From assembly GCF_001424195.1 (NCBI RefSeq), contig NZ_LMOO01000001.1, forward strand, positions 664,569 to 728,568: a DNA stretch of 64,000 nucleotides, in the 5' to 3' direction. The notes beneath the pieces were generated by a model, which saw only the letters and a program-made list of their open reading frames with translations, was not told the origin of the DNA and ran no database searches. A program made the translations under genes and the position numbers. The DNA is from Cellulomonas sp. Leaf334. GTDB lineage: Bacteria; Actinomycetota; Actinomycetes; Actinomycetales; Cellulomonadaceae. Position 1 is the stretch's first letter; every line of letters starts with the position of its first letter. This document shows positions 24,790-33,899 of the stretch, in pieces.

Positions 24790-25145
24790 ACGGTCCCCCA
24801 GATCTGGAGCAGTCGGAACTCGAGGAACGCGACGGTCACCGCCGCGACGAGCAGGACCACCGAGCTCCACCGGGTGCGCTCGGCGAACGCCCAGGCGGCA
24901 GCGATCGGCAGGACCAGCGCCTGGGTGAGGACGTAGCCCCAGAGCAGGACGCCGTCGACGTCGGGCGAGCCGGTCGCGGCCAGGACGCCCGCGATCACGG
25001 CCTGCAGGACGAGCACACCCTCGATCACGGCGGCACCCCACAGCTGCCGCAGCACCACGGCACGGTCCCGGGCGACGAACCAGGCGGCCCACGCGCCGAG
25101 CGCCAGGCAGAGGGCGCCGACGAGCAGCGCGAGGGGGACGATCAC
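24786..25145 (-). CDS. Small integral membrane protein, first of pair
   Basis: A 119-aa protein with three or four hydrophobic helices (VPLALLVGALCLALGAWAAW, GVLVLQAVIAGVLAA, LWGYVLTQALVLPIAAAW, VVLLVAAVTVAFLEF) and an RDRAVVLRQLWG loop. It is of unknown function. The start is GTG 25145, with TACGGT at 25154-25159 on the minus strand and an 8-nt spacer, the leaderless layout. It is divergent from pepA with 71 nt between start codons, each with its own start-proximal -10. It is coupled by a 4-nt overlap to the following membrane gene. Confidence 0.78.
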   Translation of the reverse strand: MIVPLALLVGALCLALGAWAAWFVARDRAVVLRQLWGAAVIEGVLVLQAVIAGVLAATGSPDVDGVLLWGYVLTQALVLPIAAAWAFAERTRWSSVVLLVAAVTVAFLEFRLLQIWGTV

Positions 25146-25153
25146 GATGCCCC

Positions 25154-25159
25154 ACCGTA
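25154..25159 (-). promoter_or_regulatory. -10 hexamer of the membrane-protein pair (leaderless)
   Basis: TACGGT on the minus strand, spacer 8 nt to GTG 25145. Confidence 0.5.
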
Positions 25160-25204
25160 CCGGCGCAGCGAGACGGAGCGGACCGCCCCGACAGGGCTCG
25201 CGCC

Positions 25205-25210
25205 TATCAT
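25205..25210 (+). promoter_or_regulatory. -10 hexamer of pepA (leaderless)
   Basis: TATCAT, spacer 6 nt to GTG 25217. Confidence 0.6.
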
Positions 25211-25216
25211 CGACGC

Positions 25217-26704
25217 GTGACCGTCTCGCTGACCGCCCAGGACCCTGCCCGCCTCGCCGTCGACGCCCTCGTAGTCGCGGTCGCCCAGCAGGACGGCGTA
25301 CCGGCTGTCCTCGGGCTCGAGCGGCTCCCCAAGGAGCTGCGCGCCCAACTCGCCGACGCCTCCGCGCTCGGCATCACCGGGGCGGCCGACGAGGTGCGAC
25401 GGCTCCCCGGCACCGGGCTGAGCGCCACGATCCTCGTGCTCACGGGCGTCGGAGCATCGGACACGATCACCGCCGAGGCGCTGCGTCGGGCTGCGGGTGC
25501 CGCGACGCGCGAGCTCGCCGGCACCGCGAGCGTCGGTCTCGCGCTGCCCGCCGACGACGCCGAGTCGGTCGCGGCCGTCGCAGAGGGCGCCCTCCTCGGC
25601 GCGTACTCCTACACGCGCTACCGCGCCTCCGAGGCCGCCAAGCAGGCACCCGTCGGCGCGATCCAGATCGTCACCGCACACCCGAAGGACCGCACGACCC
25701 TGGCAGCGGTCGCCCGTGCCGAGGTCGTCGCCGCCGCGGTGCACGGCACGCGCGACCTGGTGAACGCCGCACCGAACGACCTCTACCCGGCCGCGTTCGC
25801 CGAGGCCGCGAAGGCCGCGCTCAAGGACTCCGGCGCCAAGGGCCTGAAGATCACGGTGCTCGACGACAAGGCGCTCGCCGCCGGCGGCTACGGCGGCCTG
25901 ATCGGCGTGGGCCAGGGCTCGGTCCGCGGGCCCCGGCTCGTCAAGGTCTCCTACTCGCCGTCGCGACCGAAGGCGAAGGTCGCCCTGGTGGGCAAGGGCA
26001 TCACGTTCGACTCGGGCGGCATCTCGATCAAGCCCGCCGCCGGGATGGAGGCGATGAAGTCCGACATGGCCGGTGCGGCCGCGGTGCTGCACACCGTCGT
26101 CGCGGCTGCGCGACTCGAGCTGCCCGTCGCGGTCACCGGTTGGTTGTGCCTCGCGGAGAACATGCCGTCCGGGACGGCTCAGCGCCCCTCGGACGTGCTG
26201 ACCATCCGCGGCGGGAAGACCGTCGAGGTGCTGAACACCGACGCCGAGGGCCGGCTCGTGATGGCCGACGGGCTCGTCGCGGCCATCGAGGAGAAGCCCG
26301 ACGTCGTCATCGACATCGCCACCCTGACCGGCGCGCAGCTCGTGGCGCTCGGGCACCGCGTGTCCGCCGTGATGGGCACCGACGCCGTGCGCGGCGAGGT
26401 CGTGGCCGCCGCCGACGTCAGCGGCGAGCAGTTCTGGCCGATGCCGCTGCCCGCGGACCTGCGCGCCTCGCTCAAGTCGAAGGTCGCGGACATCGCCAAC
26501 ATCGGCGACCGGTTCGGCGGCATGCTCACCGCGGGGATCTTCCTGCAGGAGTTCGTCGGGCAGACGCCCTGGGCGCACCTCGACATCGCCGGACCCGCCT
26601 ACAACGAGCGGACCGCGCACGGGTACACGCCCGTGGGCGGCACGGGCGTCGGCGTGCGGACGCTCCTGGCCCTGCTCGAGGGACGGGCGCCGACGGCCGC
26701 GTGA
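25217..26704 (+). CDS. pepA: Leucyl aminopeptidase (M17 family)
   Basis: A 495-aa dizinc aminopeptidase releasing N-terminal residues. The N-terminal macro-like domain spans about residues 1-165. The catalytic domain has VGKGITFDSGGISIKP (metal-binding Lys/Asp), KSDMAGAAAVL and the M17 signature NTDAEGRLVMADGL, with the first Asn near residue 340; bicarbonate-site arginine is in that signature. Length fits the family. The start is GTG 25217 after TATCAT. It is the counterpart of pepB (Rv2213) in the mycobacterial backbone and is followed by a convergent small gene. Confidence 0.94.
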   Translation: MTVSLTAQDPARLAVDALVVAVAQQDGVPAVLGLERLPKELRAQLADASALGITGAADEVRRLPGTGLSATILVLTGVGASDTITAEALRRAAGAATRELAGTASVGLALPADDAESVAAVAEGALLGAYSYTRYRASEAAKQAPVGAIQIVTAHPKDRTTLAAVARAEVVAAAVHGTRDLVNAAPNDLYPAAFAEAAKAALKDSGAKGLKITVLDDKALAAGGYGGLIGVGQGSVRGPRLVKVSYSPSRPKAKVALVGKGITFDSGGISIKPAAGMEAMKSDMAGAAAVLHTVVAAARLELPVAVTGWLCLAENMPSGTAQRPSDVLTIRGGKTVEVLNTDAEGRLVMADGLVAAIEEKPDVVIDIATLTGAQLVALGHRVSAVMGTDAVRGEVVAAADVSGEQFWPMPLPADLRASLKSKVADIANIGDRFGGMLTAGIFLQEFVGQTPWAHLDIAGPAYNERTAHGYTPVGGTGVGVRTLLALLEGRAPTAA

Positions 26705-26705
26705 G

Positions 26706-27044
26706 CTAGGCGTGCTTGCGCTTGCGCGCGAGCCGCTGCCGCGAGTTCCAGTCCCGGACGCGCTGCGGGTAGCCGGTCCGCTGCACGTCGTACACGGGGA
26801 TGCCCATGTCGCGCGCCAGCTCCCAGGCGGTCTTCGGGTCCGGCACCCGGCGCCGGGTCCACTCCCCGTCCGTGGCGACGAGCATCATCGTCGTCGGCGT
26901 GGAGTTGGTCTGCGGCTCGACATACGCCTCGACCCCCACGCGGGTGGCGACGAAGTCCTTCAGGTGGGCGAGCGTCGCCTCGCGCGCGGCCCGGTCCGTC
27001 GGCGCGTCGGTGGCGGCCGGCTTGCGGCGTGAGAACAGGCCCAT
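26706..27044 (-). CDS. Conserved hypothetical protein, actinobacterial
   Basis: A 112-aa soluble basic protein (MGLFSRRKPAATDAPTDRAA). It has a middle strand-rich part (VEAYVEPQTNSTPTTMMLVATDGEWTRRRVPD) followed by helix KTAWELARDMGIPVYDVQRTGYPQRVRDW and a very basic C terminus. No family name is recalled, but the pattern is typical of a conserved actinobacterial protein between pepA and lpd. The start ATG 27044 has TACCCT 8 nt upstream on the minus strand. It is convergent with pepA, 1 nt apart. Confidence 0.75.
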   Translation of the reverse strand: MGLFSRRKPAATDAPTDRAAREATLAHLKDFVATRVGVEAYVEPQTNSTPTTMMLVATDGEWTRRRVPDPKTAWELARDMGIPVYDVQRTGYPQRVRDWNSRQRLARKRKHA

Positions 27045-27052
27045 GGCGCACG

Positions 27053-27058
27053 AGGGTA
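27053..27058 (-). promoter_or_regulatory. -10 hexamer of the 112-aa hypothetical gene (leaderless)
   Basis: TACCCT on the minus strand, spacer 8 nt to ATG 27044. Confidence 0.5.
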
Positions 27059-27245
27059 ACCTGCGAACCTGTCGAACTGCGGGGTGAGACCCGCACGAGA
27101 CGCAGAAGACGGAACAGCAGTCATGGGACGACTGTTCTGAGTGTCACATGGTCGCGCGCGCCGTCCGGGTCGTTCCATGCCCGCCGGGATGACAGGATGG
27201 TCGGCGAGCTCGAGACCACCAAGTCTGCGTATGAGGAGTCTGCAC

Positions 27246-28631
27246 GTGGCCGACACGAACGGCACCGCTTTCGACATCGTCGTCCTGGGCGGAGGCAGCG
27301 GCGGCTACGCGGCTGCACTGCGCGCCGCACAGCTGGGCAAGACCGTCGCCCTCATCGAGGCCGACAAGGTGGGCGGTACCTGCCTGCACGTCGGCTGCGT
27401 GCCCACCAAGGCGCTGCTGCATGCCGCCGAGCTGGCGGACAACGCCCGCGACGGCGCCCACTTCGGCGTCCACACCAGCCTCGACCACATCGACATGAAC
27501 GGTGTGAACGAGTACAAGGCCACGGTCATCGGCCGCCTGTACAAGGGCCTGCAGGGACTGATCAAGTCCCGCAAGATCACCGTCTTCGAGGGCTACGGCA
27601 AGCTCGTCGCGAAGGACACGGTCGAGGTCAACGGCGAGCGGGTCACGGGTGAGTACATCGTGCTCGGCACCGGGTCGTACGCGCGCTCGCTGCCCGGTCT
27701 GGAGATCGGGGGCCGCGTCATCACCTCCGACCAGGCCCTCCAGCTCGACTGGGTCCCGAAGTCCGTCATCGTGCTCGGTGGTGGCGTCATCGGGTCGGAG
27801 TTCGCGAGCGTCTGGAAGTCCTTCGGCGCGGACGTCACGATCATCGAGGCGCTCCCCCACCTCATCGCCAACGAGGACGAAGCGCTGTCGAGGGCGTTCG
27901 AGCGGCAGTTCCGCAAGCGCGGCATCAACTTCAACCTGGGCGTCCGGTTCGCCGGCGTGACGCAGGACGACAACGGCGTGCACGTCTCGCTCGAGGACGG
28001 CAAGACGTTCGACGCCGACCTCCTGCTCGTCGCCGTGGGGCGCGGACCGCGCACCTCCGGCGTCGGCTACGAGGAGCAGGGCATCACGCTCGACCGCGGC
28101 TTCGTCATCACCGACGAGCGCCTGCACACCGGTGTCGGCAACATCTACGCCGTGGGAGACATCGTCCCCGGGCTCCAGCTCGCGCACCGCGGGTTCGCCC
28201 AGGGCATCTTCGTCGCCGAGGAGATCGCCGGGCTCAAGCCCGCCGGCATCGTCGAGTCGGGGATCCCGCGCGTGACCTACTCCGACCCCGAGGTCGCCTC
28301 GGTCGGTCTCACGGAGGCACGCGCCAAGGAGGTCCACGGGGCCGACGGCGTCGAGACGCTCGAGTACAACCTCGGCGGCAACGGCAAGAGCCAGATCCTC
28401 GGCACCCAGGGGTTCGTCAAGCTCGTGCGCCAGAAGGACGGACCGGTCATCGGTGTCCACATGATCGGTGCACGTGTCGGCGAGCTCATCGGCGAGGGTC
28501 AGCTCATCGTGAACTGGGAGGCCTACCCCGAGGACGTCGCCTCGCTCGTGCACGCCCACCCCACGCAGAACGAGGCCCTCGGGGAGGCGCACCTCGCGCT
28601 CGCCGGCAAGCCGCTGCACGCCCACAACTGA
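27246..28631 (+). CDS. lpdA: Dihydrolipoyl dehydrogenase (E3)
   Basis: Flavoprotein that reoxidises dihydrolipoyl groups of 2-oxoacid dehydrogenase complexes, making NADH. It has 461 aa. An N-terminal FAD dinucleotide fold (VVLGGGSGGYAAALRAAQ) is followed by the redox disulfide GGTCLHVGCVPTK (cysteines 46 and 51), the NAD fold VIVLGGGVIGSEFASVW, and the C-terminal dimerisation motif with the catalytic His-Glu, VHAHPTQNEALGEAHLA. The start is GTG 27246, with GAGGAG 8 nt upstream; an in-frame ATG at 27231 would bury that ribosome site. It is followed after 30 nt by sucB, with which it functions. Confidence 0.95.
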   Translation: MADTNGTAFDIVVLGGGSGGYAAALRAAQLGKTVALIEADKVGGTCLHVGCVPTKALLHAAELADNARDGAHFGVHTSLDHIDMNGVNEYKATVIGRLYKGLQGLIKSRKITVFEGYGKLVAKDTVEVNGERVTGEYIVLGTGSYARSLPGLEIGGRVITSDQALQLDWVPKSVIVLGGGVIGSEFASVWKSFGADVTIIEALPHLIANEDEALSRAFERQFRKRGINFNLGVRFAGVTQDDNGVHVSLEDGKTFDADLLLVAVGRGPRTSGVGYEEQGITLDRGFVITDERLHTGVGNIYAVGDIVPGLQLAHRGFAQGIFVAEEIAGLKPAGIVESGIPRVTYSDPEVASVGLTEARAKEVHGADGVETLEYNLGGNGKSQILGTQGFVKLVRQKDGPVIGVHMIGARVGELIGEGQLIVNWEAYPEDVASLVHAHPTQNEALGEAHLALAGKPLHAHN

Positions 28632-28661
28632 CCTCACGATTCGAAGGAGACACGAGCGGTC

Positions 28662-30518
28662 ATGTCCGACAACGTGCAGCTGCCCGCACTCGGTGAGTCC
28701 GTCACCGAGGGGACCGTCACCCGCTGGCTGAAGAACGTGGGCGACACGGTGGAGGTCGACGAGCCGCTGCTCGAGATCTCGACCGACAAGGTCGACACCG
28801 AGATCCCGTCGCCGTTCGCCGGCGTGCTCGAGCAGATCCTCGTCCAGGAGGACGAGACCGTCGAGGTCGGCGCCACGCTCGCCGTCATCGGGTCCGGGGA
28901 GGGCTCGTCCGCGCAGGACTCGACGGACGACGCCGCCGCGGCCGAGCCGGCCGAGGCCGAGCCGGCAGAGGCCGAGCCGGCTGAGGAGCCCGCTGCCGAG
29001 CAGGCTCCTGCCGAGGAGCCGGCCGCCGAGGCGGCCCCAGCCGAGCAGCCGGTCGAGGAGCACGAGGAGCCCGCCGCCGCGCCGGCCGCAGCCGCCGAGG
29101 AGGGTGGTGGCACCGGCGAGGACGTGAAGCTCCCCGCGCTGGGCGAGTCCGTCACCGAGGGCACCGTCACCCGCTGGCTCAAGGCCGTCGGCGACGAGGT
29201 CGCGGTCGACGAGCCGCTCCTGGAGATCTCCACCGACAAGGTCGACACGGAGATCCCGTCGCCGTTCGCCGGCACGCTGCAGCAGATCCTCGTCCAGGAG
29301 GACGAGACCGTCGAGGTCGGTGCGGTCCTCGCCGTGATCGGCTCGGGGTCAGCCCCCGCGGCCGCCCCGAAGGAGTCGGCACCGGCCGAGGAGAAGGCAC
29401 CCGAGCCGGCACCGGCGGAGGAGTCGAAGCCTGAGCCGCAGACCGCCCCCGAGCCGTCGGCCGAGCAGGAGTCGGCCGCGGCCACCCCTGCACCGGTCCC
29501 GGCGACACCGACTCCGGCACCGGTCCCAGCCACCCCCGCCGCAGCTCCGGCCGCATCCCCCTCGGTCTCGGGCACCTACCTGACGCCCCTCGTCCGCAAG
29601 CTCGCGGCCGAGAAGGGCGTCGACGTGTCGTCGCTCGTGGGCACCGGGGTGGGCGGTCGGATCCGCAAGGAGGACGTCCTCGACGCCGCCGCCAAGGCTG
29701 AGGCCGAGAAGGCTGCCGCCGAGGCCGCCAAGGCGCAGCCCGCTGCCGCGGCACCGGCCGCGCCCGCCAAGCCCGCCGCCGCCGTCCCGGCGGTCTCGCC
29801 GCTGCGGGGCACGACGGAGAAGGCAAGCCGGCTGCGGCAGATCATCGCCGAGCGCATGGTCGACGCCCTGCACTCGCAGGCGCAGCTGACCACCGTCGTC
29901 GAGGTCGACGTGACCCGGGTCGCCCGGCTGCGCGCCAAGGCCAAGGAGGACTTCAAGGCACGCGAGGGCGTCAACCTCACGTTCCTGCCGTTCTTCGTGC
30001 TGGCTGCCGTCGAGGCGCTCAAGGCGTTCCCGAAGATCAACGGCGTGCTCGAGGGCAACCAGATCACGTACCACGCGCAGGAGAACGTCGGCATCGCCGT
30101 GGACACCGAGAAGGGCCTCCTCGTCCCAGTGATCCGCGACGCGGGCGACCTGAACCTCGCCGGCATCTCGCGCAAGATCGTCGACCTGGCGGGCCGCACC
30201 CGGCAGAACAAGGTCACCCCGGACGAGCTGAGCGGTGCCACGTTCACGGTGACGAACACGGGCTCCGGTGGCGCGATCATCGACACCCCGATCGTCCCCG
30301 GCGGCACGTCCGCGATCCTCGGCACCGGTGCGATCGTCAAGCGTCCCGTCGTCATCCAGGACGCCGACGGCGCCGAGGTGATCGCCATCCGGTCGATGTG
30401 CTACCTGTCGCTCTCGTACGACCACCGCCTGGTCGACGGTGCCGACGCGTCGCGCTACCTCACCGCGGTCAAGAACCGCATCGAGGAGGGCTCGTTCGAG
30501 TCCGAGGTCGGCCTCTGA
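28662..30518 (+). CDS. sucB: Dihydrolipoamide acyltransferase E2 with two lipoyl domains
   Basis: E2 core of a 2-oxoacid dehydrogenase complex; 618 aa. Lipoyl domain 1 (about residues 1-80) and domain 2 (about 154-235) each contain the lipoyl-lysine motif [17 protein letters not shown]. Pro/Ala/Glu-rich linkers separate them, and a peripheral-subunit-binding domain lies at about 303-342 ([15 protein letters not shown]). The acyltransferase domain (about 385-618) has the catalytic DHRLVDGAD near residue 588. By layout it corresponds to mycobacterial DlaT (Rv2215), which serves pyruvate and possibly peroxynitrite reductase complexes, so the sucB symbol is conventional and the substrate may be pyruvate. 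GAAGGAG precedes the ATG. A hairpin at 30538-30579 ends the lpdA-sucB unit. Confidence 0.94.
   Translation: MSDNVQLPALGESVTEGTVTRWLKNVGDTVEVDEPLLEISTDKVDTEIPSPFAGVLEQILVQEDETVEVGATLAVIGSGEGSSAQDSTDDAAAAEPAEAEPAEAEPAEEPAAEQAPAEEPAAEAAPAEQPVEEHEEPAAAPAAAAEEGGGTGEDVKLPALGESVTEGTVTRWLKAVGDEVAVDEPLLEISTDKVDTEIPSPFAGTLQQILVQEDETVEVGAVLAVIGSGSAPAAAPKESAPAEEKAPEPAPAEESKPEPQTAPEPSAEQESAAATPAPVPATPTPAPVPATPAAAPAASPSVSGTYLTPLVRKLAAEKGVDVSSLVGTGVGGRIRKEDVLDAAAKAEAEKAAAEAAKAQPAAAAPAAPAKPAAAVPAVSPLRGTTEKASRLRQIIAERMVDALHSQAQLTTVVEVDVTRVARLRAKAKEDFKAREGVNLTFLPFFVLAAVEALKAFPKINGVLEGNQITYHAQENVGIAVDTEKGLLVPVIRDAGDLNLAGISRKIVDLAGRTRQNKVTPDELSGATFTVTNTGSGGAIIDTPIVPGGTSAILGTGAIVKRPVVIQDADGAEVIAIRSMCYLSLSYDHRLVDGADASRYLTAVKNRIEEGSFESEVGL
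28674..29347 (+). repeat. Tandem lipoyl-domain duplication within sucB
   Basis: Two copies of roughly 225 nt (from about 28674 and 29124) encode near-identical lipoyl domains, separated by an Ala/Glu/Pro linker with repeated AEPAE units. Only a handful of residues differ, for example Asn/Ala before VGD and Glu/Gln before QILVQED. Confidence 0.9.
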
Positions 30519-30537
30519 CCCGCAGCACCTGAGACAC

Positions 30538-30579
30538 CACGACGGCCCGGTACCCCGCGAGGGGCACCGGGCCGTCGTG
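30538..30579. terminator. Hairpin after sucB
   Basis: A 14-bp perfect stem CACGACGGCCCGGT with its complement around a loop that can form an inner CCCC/GGGG pairing. The stem core is shared with the hairpin at 12541-12577. Confidence 0.75.
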
Positions 30580-30625
30580 CGACGGTAGCCGGTGGCCCTG
30601 CCGGGCCGGTTGTGCGGGGCGACCG

Positions 30626-30631
30626 TAGGGT
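30626..30631 (+). promoter_or_regulatory. -10 hexamer of the TIGR01777 gene (leaderless)
   Basis: TAGGGT, spacer 7 nt to ATG 30639. Confidence 0.6.
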
Positions 30632-30638
30632 GAGCGCC

Positions 30639-31529
30639 ATGCAGGTCGTCATCGCCGGGTCGCACGGCTTCATCGGGTCCGCTCTCGTCCCCCACCTGCG
30701 GCGCGGAGGGCACGACGTCCGTGTGCTGGTGCGTGGCCCCGCGCACGGGCGGGACCAGATCTCCTGGGACCCGGCCGCGGGTCGACTGGACCCTGACGAC
30801 GTTGCCGGCGCGGACGCCGTCATCAACCTCGCGGGGGTCAACCCCGGCTCCCGGCCGCTCACGACGGCCCGCAAGCGCGAGGTCCTGTCGTCCCGTCTGA
30901 ACACGACCGGGCTGCTCTCGCGGACCCTCGCCACGCTGGACGACGGACCGCAGGTGCTGCTCCAGGCGTCGGGGATCGGGGCGTACGGCTCCCGCGGGGA
31001 CGACGTGCTGGACGAGGACGAGCCGATCGGCACCACGTTCTTCGCGAACGTCGTCCGGCACTGGGAGGCGGCGACGGCGCCGGCGCAGGACGCCGGGGTG
31101 CGGGTGGTCCACCTGCGGACCGGGATCGTGCTGGGCCAGGGTGGCGGGGCCTTGGGTCGGCTGCTCCCGCTGATCCGGCTGGGCGTCGGGGGGCGGCTGG
31201 GGTCGGGTCGGCAGTTCTGGCCGTGGATCACGCTCCTCGACCACGTCCGTGCCGTCGAGCACCTGCTGACCGCCTCGGTGGAGGGGCCTGTCAACCTGGT
31301 GACCGCTTCGGCGCGCAACGCCGACGTGGTCGCCGCGCTCGCTCGCGCCTACCACCGGCCCGCCGTCGTACCGGTGCCCGCGTTCGCGCTGCGTGCCGTC
31401 CTCGGCGACTTCTCGTCGGAGGTGCTCGGGTCGATCCGCGCGGTCCCGGCCGTGCTCGACGCCAGCGGCTTCGTCCCGGTCCACGCGGACCTCGCGACCG
31501 CCGCGGAGTGGGTCGCGCACCGCGACTGA
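30639..31529 (+). CDS. TIGR01777-family NAD(P)-binding epimerase-like protein
   Basis: A 296-aa extended-SDR-type protein of the TIGR01777 (SulA/YfcH-like) family. An N-terminal dinucleotide fold VVIAGSHGFIGSALVPHL is followed by INLAGVNPGSRPLTTARKREVLSSR, SGIGAYG (active-site region), HLRTGIVLG, and a C-terminal FGxSSEVL-like segment (GDFSSEVLGSIRAVPAVL). Its substrate is unknown; family members are often wrongly called cell-division inhibitor SulA. It corresponds in position to Rv2216 between dlaT and lipB. The start at ATG 30639 is leaderless-like (TAGGGT + 7). It converges with the pseudokinase gene, 5 nt apart. Confidence 0.9.
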   Translation: MQVVIAGSHGFIGSALVPHLRRGGHDVRVLVRGPAHGRDQISWDPAAGRLDPDDVAGADAVINLAGVNPGSRPLTTARKREVLSSRLNTTGLLSRTLATLDDGPQVLLQASGIGAYGSRGDDVLDEDEPIGTTFFANVVRHWEAATAPAQDAGVRVVHLRTGIVLGQGGGALGRLLPLIRLGVGGRLGSGRQFWPWITLLDHVRAVEHLLTASVEGPVNLVTASARNADVVAALARAYHRPAVVPVPAFALRAVLGDFSSEVLGSIRAVPAVLDASGFVPVHADLATAAEWVAHRD

Positions 31530-31534
31530 GGTGG

Positions 31535-32812
31535 TCAGGGGTCGACGACGTCCCAGACGCGCCAGCCGGCGGCGGTCCACCGCAGGCCCAGCACCACGGT
31601 CCGCGCCTCGGAGGCCGCCACAGGGACCGCGGCTCCCCCGTCGGCGGGAACCCGGGAGTGCGCGGACATGGCGGACGTCACGGCCACGTCCGTCGTGTCA
31701 CCGCGGTCACCGTCCTCCTCGACGAGCCAGGCGTCCTGCACGTCGACGGTGAGTCCGTCGACGCGCGCACCGTCGAGCCCGGCGAGCAGCTCTGCGTCCG
31801 CCGCGGCAGCCGGACCGTCGGCGACGTCGACCGTCCCGAGACGGGACACGTCGCCCGCGCTGATGATCTGCGCCCGCACCTGGCTGAGGTCGATGGCGGC
31901 CTGCACGGGGTCGTCCACCCGCGGGACCGCGGCGGGTTGGTCGAGGAGACGCCAGCCTCCGACGGCGGCCCCCAGCGCCACCACAGCGACCACCAGGCCC
32001 GCTCCGGCAGGGGATGCGCGGCGACGGCGACGCTGCCGGTCCTCCCGACGGGTCGTTCCCGGCACCCGCAGGAGTTCGCCCTCCCGGGCCATGGCCGTCA
32101 GCGCCGAGGAGGCGCGGGCGCCCGCGTCGGGAAGCCGGACCGGTTCGGGGTCCGTCGTGTCGTAGCACGCGTCGACCACGCGACCGGCGTCGAGCCCGGG
32201 CACGACCAGGAGCGCGGTGAGCGCCTCCCGCAGGCTCCCCTCGTCGGCCTGGTCGGACACGAGGTGCACGTCCGCGCCGGGCATCTGGTCGAGCACGGTC
32301 GCGACCAGGCGTCGCACGTCCGCCTCGACGTCGGCCGCGCCGCTGAGGGCTCCGCGCAGGTCGGTCAGCGCGGGCCGGCCGTCGGGCCGGACGACGATCG
32401 TCGACTCGCTCACGGCGCCGTGGGACAGGCCGGCACCCCGCAGCGCGTCGAGAGCGCCCGCCACGGGGATCGCCACCGTGGCGGCCTCGCCGTCCGTCAG
32501 AGGCGCCCGCGCCGCGCGGATCTGCGCGAGGGACAGCCCGTCGACGTGCTCGACGACGAGCCCGAGCCGACCCGAGGACAGCCCGACCACGTCGAGGACC
32601 TCCGGCAGGTGCTCGTGCCGGACCGCGCGGAGACGGGCGGCGCGCTCGGCCGTCCCGGCGTCGGCGACGGCGGGCACCACGTGCAGCTCGAGCCGTCGGT
32701 CGGACCCGTCCAGGGCCACGGCCAGCCATCCGGACCCGGCGACGTCGACGGGGTGGAACCCGGCGTCCGCGAGGGCGGTCTCGACGTCGGTCGGCACCAC
32801 GAACCTGTCCAT
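31535..32812 (-). CDS. Membrane pseudokinase (degenerate Ser/Thr kinase) with outer domain
   Basis: A 425-aa protein. Residues about 1-250 have a protein-kinase-like layout but lack the catalytic signature: no glycine loop, the ATP-binding lysine position reads LELHVV, the HRD motif is HGAVSE (residues 131-136), and DFG is DLR (151-153). A basic stretch RREDRQRRRRR precedes one membrane helix (about 275-300), and residues about 300-425 form an extracytoplasmic domain. It resembles pseudokinases of the actinobacterial cell-envelope type, such as the kinase-like part of MviN, though relatedness is not established. The start ATG 32812 has TTGGAT 6 nt upstream, a weak -10. Function is unknown. 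Confidence 0.78.
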   Translation of the reverse strand: MDRFVVPTDVETALADAGFHPVDVAGSGWLAVALDGSDRRLELHVVPAVADAGTAERAARLRAVRHEHLPEVLDVVGLSSGRLGLVVEHVDGLSLAQIRAARAPLTDGEAATVAIPVAGALDALRGAGLSHGAVSESTIVVRPDGRPALTDLRGALSGAADVEADVRRLVATVLDQMPGADVHLVSDQADEGSLREALTALLVVPGLDAGRVVDACYDTTDPEPVRLPDAGARASSALTAMAREGELLRVPGTTRREDRQRRRRRASPAGAGLVVAVVALGAAVGGWRLLDQPAAVPRVDDPVQAAIDLSQVRAQIISAGDVSRLGTVDVADGPAAAADAELLAGLDGARVDGLTVDVQDAWLVEEDGDRGDTTDVAVTSAMSAHSRVPADGGAAVPVAASEARTVVLGLRWTAAGWRVWDVVDP

Positions 32813-32868
32813 CGGGACATCCAAGCCCGGTCGGCGTCGGCCCGTCGGCGGCCGTCCACAGGCTCGGG

Positions 32869-33894
32869 TCAGGGCAGGGCGACCACCCGTCGTTCCGCGG
32901 CGGACACGAGGGCGGCGTCGAGCACCCGGGCGGTGCGGGCCGCGTCGGCCGGGTCGACCGGCGGCGGACCCCCGTCGACGACCCACCGCACGACCTCGCG
33001 GTACAGGTCGACGTGACCTCCGGGGGCCTGCGGCACCGGCTGCCGGTCCGCCCCACGCACCAACCATCCTTCGTGCACGGGCTCGCCGGGCCGTCGGGTC
33101 TCCTCGTACGCGTCGTCGAGCGCGGCGAACGGGGTCGGTTCGCCCTCGAAGCTGGTCACGAGATACGCGCCTCCGTCGCCGAGCACGCGCGTGCGCGGAC
33201 CGGGAGCACCCACGACGGCGCCCGCCTGCAGGTGGCTCACGACCCCGTTGCCGGCGTGCACGAGCGCGAGGAACACGTCGTCGACGGCGGGGGTGGTGCG
33301 GGCGTGCAGCTCGGCGTAGACCTGCGTGACGGGCCCGAACAGCTGGACCGCGGAGTCGACCAGGTGGGCCCCGAGGTCGAGCAGGAGCCCGCCCGAGTCG
33401 GGGTCGTTCTCCTTCCAGCGGTCCTGCGGCACGGGACGGAACCTCTCCCACCGCCGCTCGAACCGGTGCACGGTGCCCAGCTCTCCGCTCGCGAGGACGC
33501 CGAGCAACGTGAGCTGTTCGGGGTCCCAGCGGCGGTTCTGGAACACCGTGAGCCGCCCGTCGCCGCGCGACGCCAGCAGCTCCGCGTCGTCGGCGGTGGT
33601 CGCCAGGGGCTTGTCGACCAGGACGTGCAGCCCGGCGTCGAGCGACGCCTGGACGTGCGCCACGTGCTCGCCGGTCGGGCTCGCGATCACGACGAGGTCG
33701 AGCTCGGCGGCGTGCGCGAGCAGGGCGTCCACGTCGGGGACGACGCGAGCGCCCGGCCAGTCGGTCTCGACCTGCTGCGCGCGGCTCCGGGTGACCACGC
33801 ACGTCACCCGCTGACCCGCCTCCCGCAGCAGCCGGGCGTGGATCCCCCGGCCCGCTCCCCCGTACCCGACCAGCCCGACCCGCAGCGCCTCCAT
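32869..33894 (-). CDS. Gfo/Idh/MocA-family oxidoreductase
   Basis: A 341-aa NAD(P)-dependent dehydrogenase. The N-terminal Rossmann domain has VGLVGYGGAGRGIHARLL, the ASPTGEHVAHVQASLDAGLHVLVDKPLA segment carries the EKP-type motif (here DKP), and the C-terminal alpha/beta domain includes GGLLLDLGAHLVDSAVQLFG with the GxH(Dx)xxD-like catalytic region. The substrate is probably a sugar or inositol derivative, unspecified. The start ATG 33894 is 7 nt downstream of TAGAGT, which overlaps the stop of the upstream RND gene. It may also be read from the RND message. Confidence 0.9.
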   Translation of the reverse strand: MEALRVGLVGYGGAGRGIHARLLREAGQRVTCVVTRSRAQQVETDWPGARVVPDVDALLAHAAELDLVVIASPTGEHVAHVQASLDAGLHVLVDKPLATTADDAELLASRGDGRLTVFQNRRWDPEQLTLLGVLASGELGTVHRFERRWERFRPVPQDRWKENDPDSGGLLLDLGAHLVDSAVQLFGPVTQVYAELHARTTPAVDDVFLALVHAGNGVVSHLQAGAVVGAPGPRTRVLGDGGAYLVTSFEGEPTPFAALDDAYEETRRPGEPVHEGWLVRGADRQPVPQAPGGHVDLYREVVRWVVDGGPPPVDPADAARTARVLDAALVSAAERRVVALP

Positions 33895-33899
33895 GCGCC

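Noticed and set aside
25142..26620. 492-codon frame antisense to pepA
   Set aside because: pepA has all M17 motifs in the plus frame; the antisense frame has no recognisable domain and a Gly/Arg/Val/Asp shadow composition.
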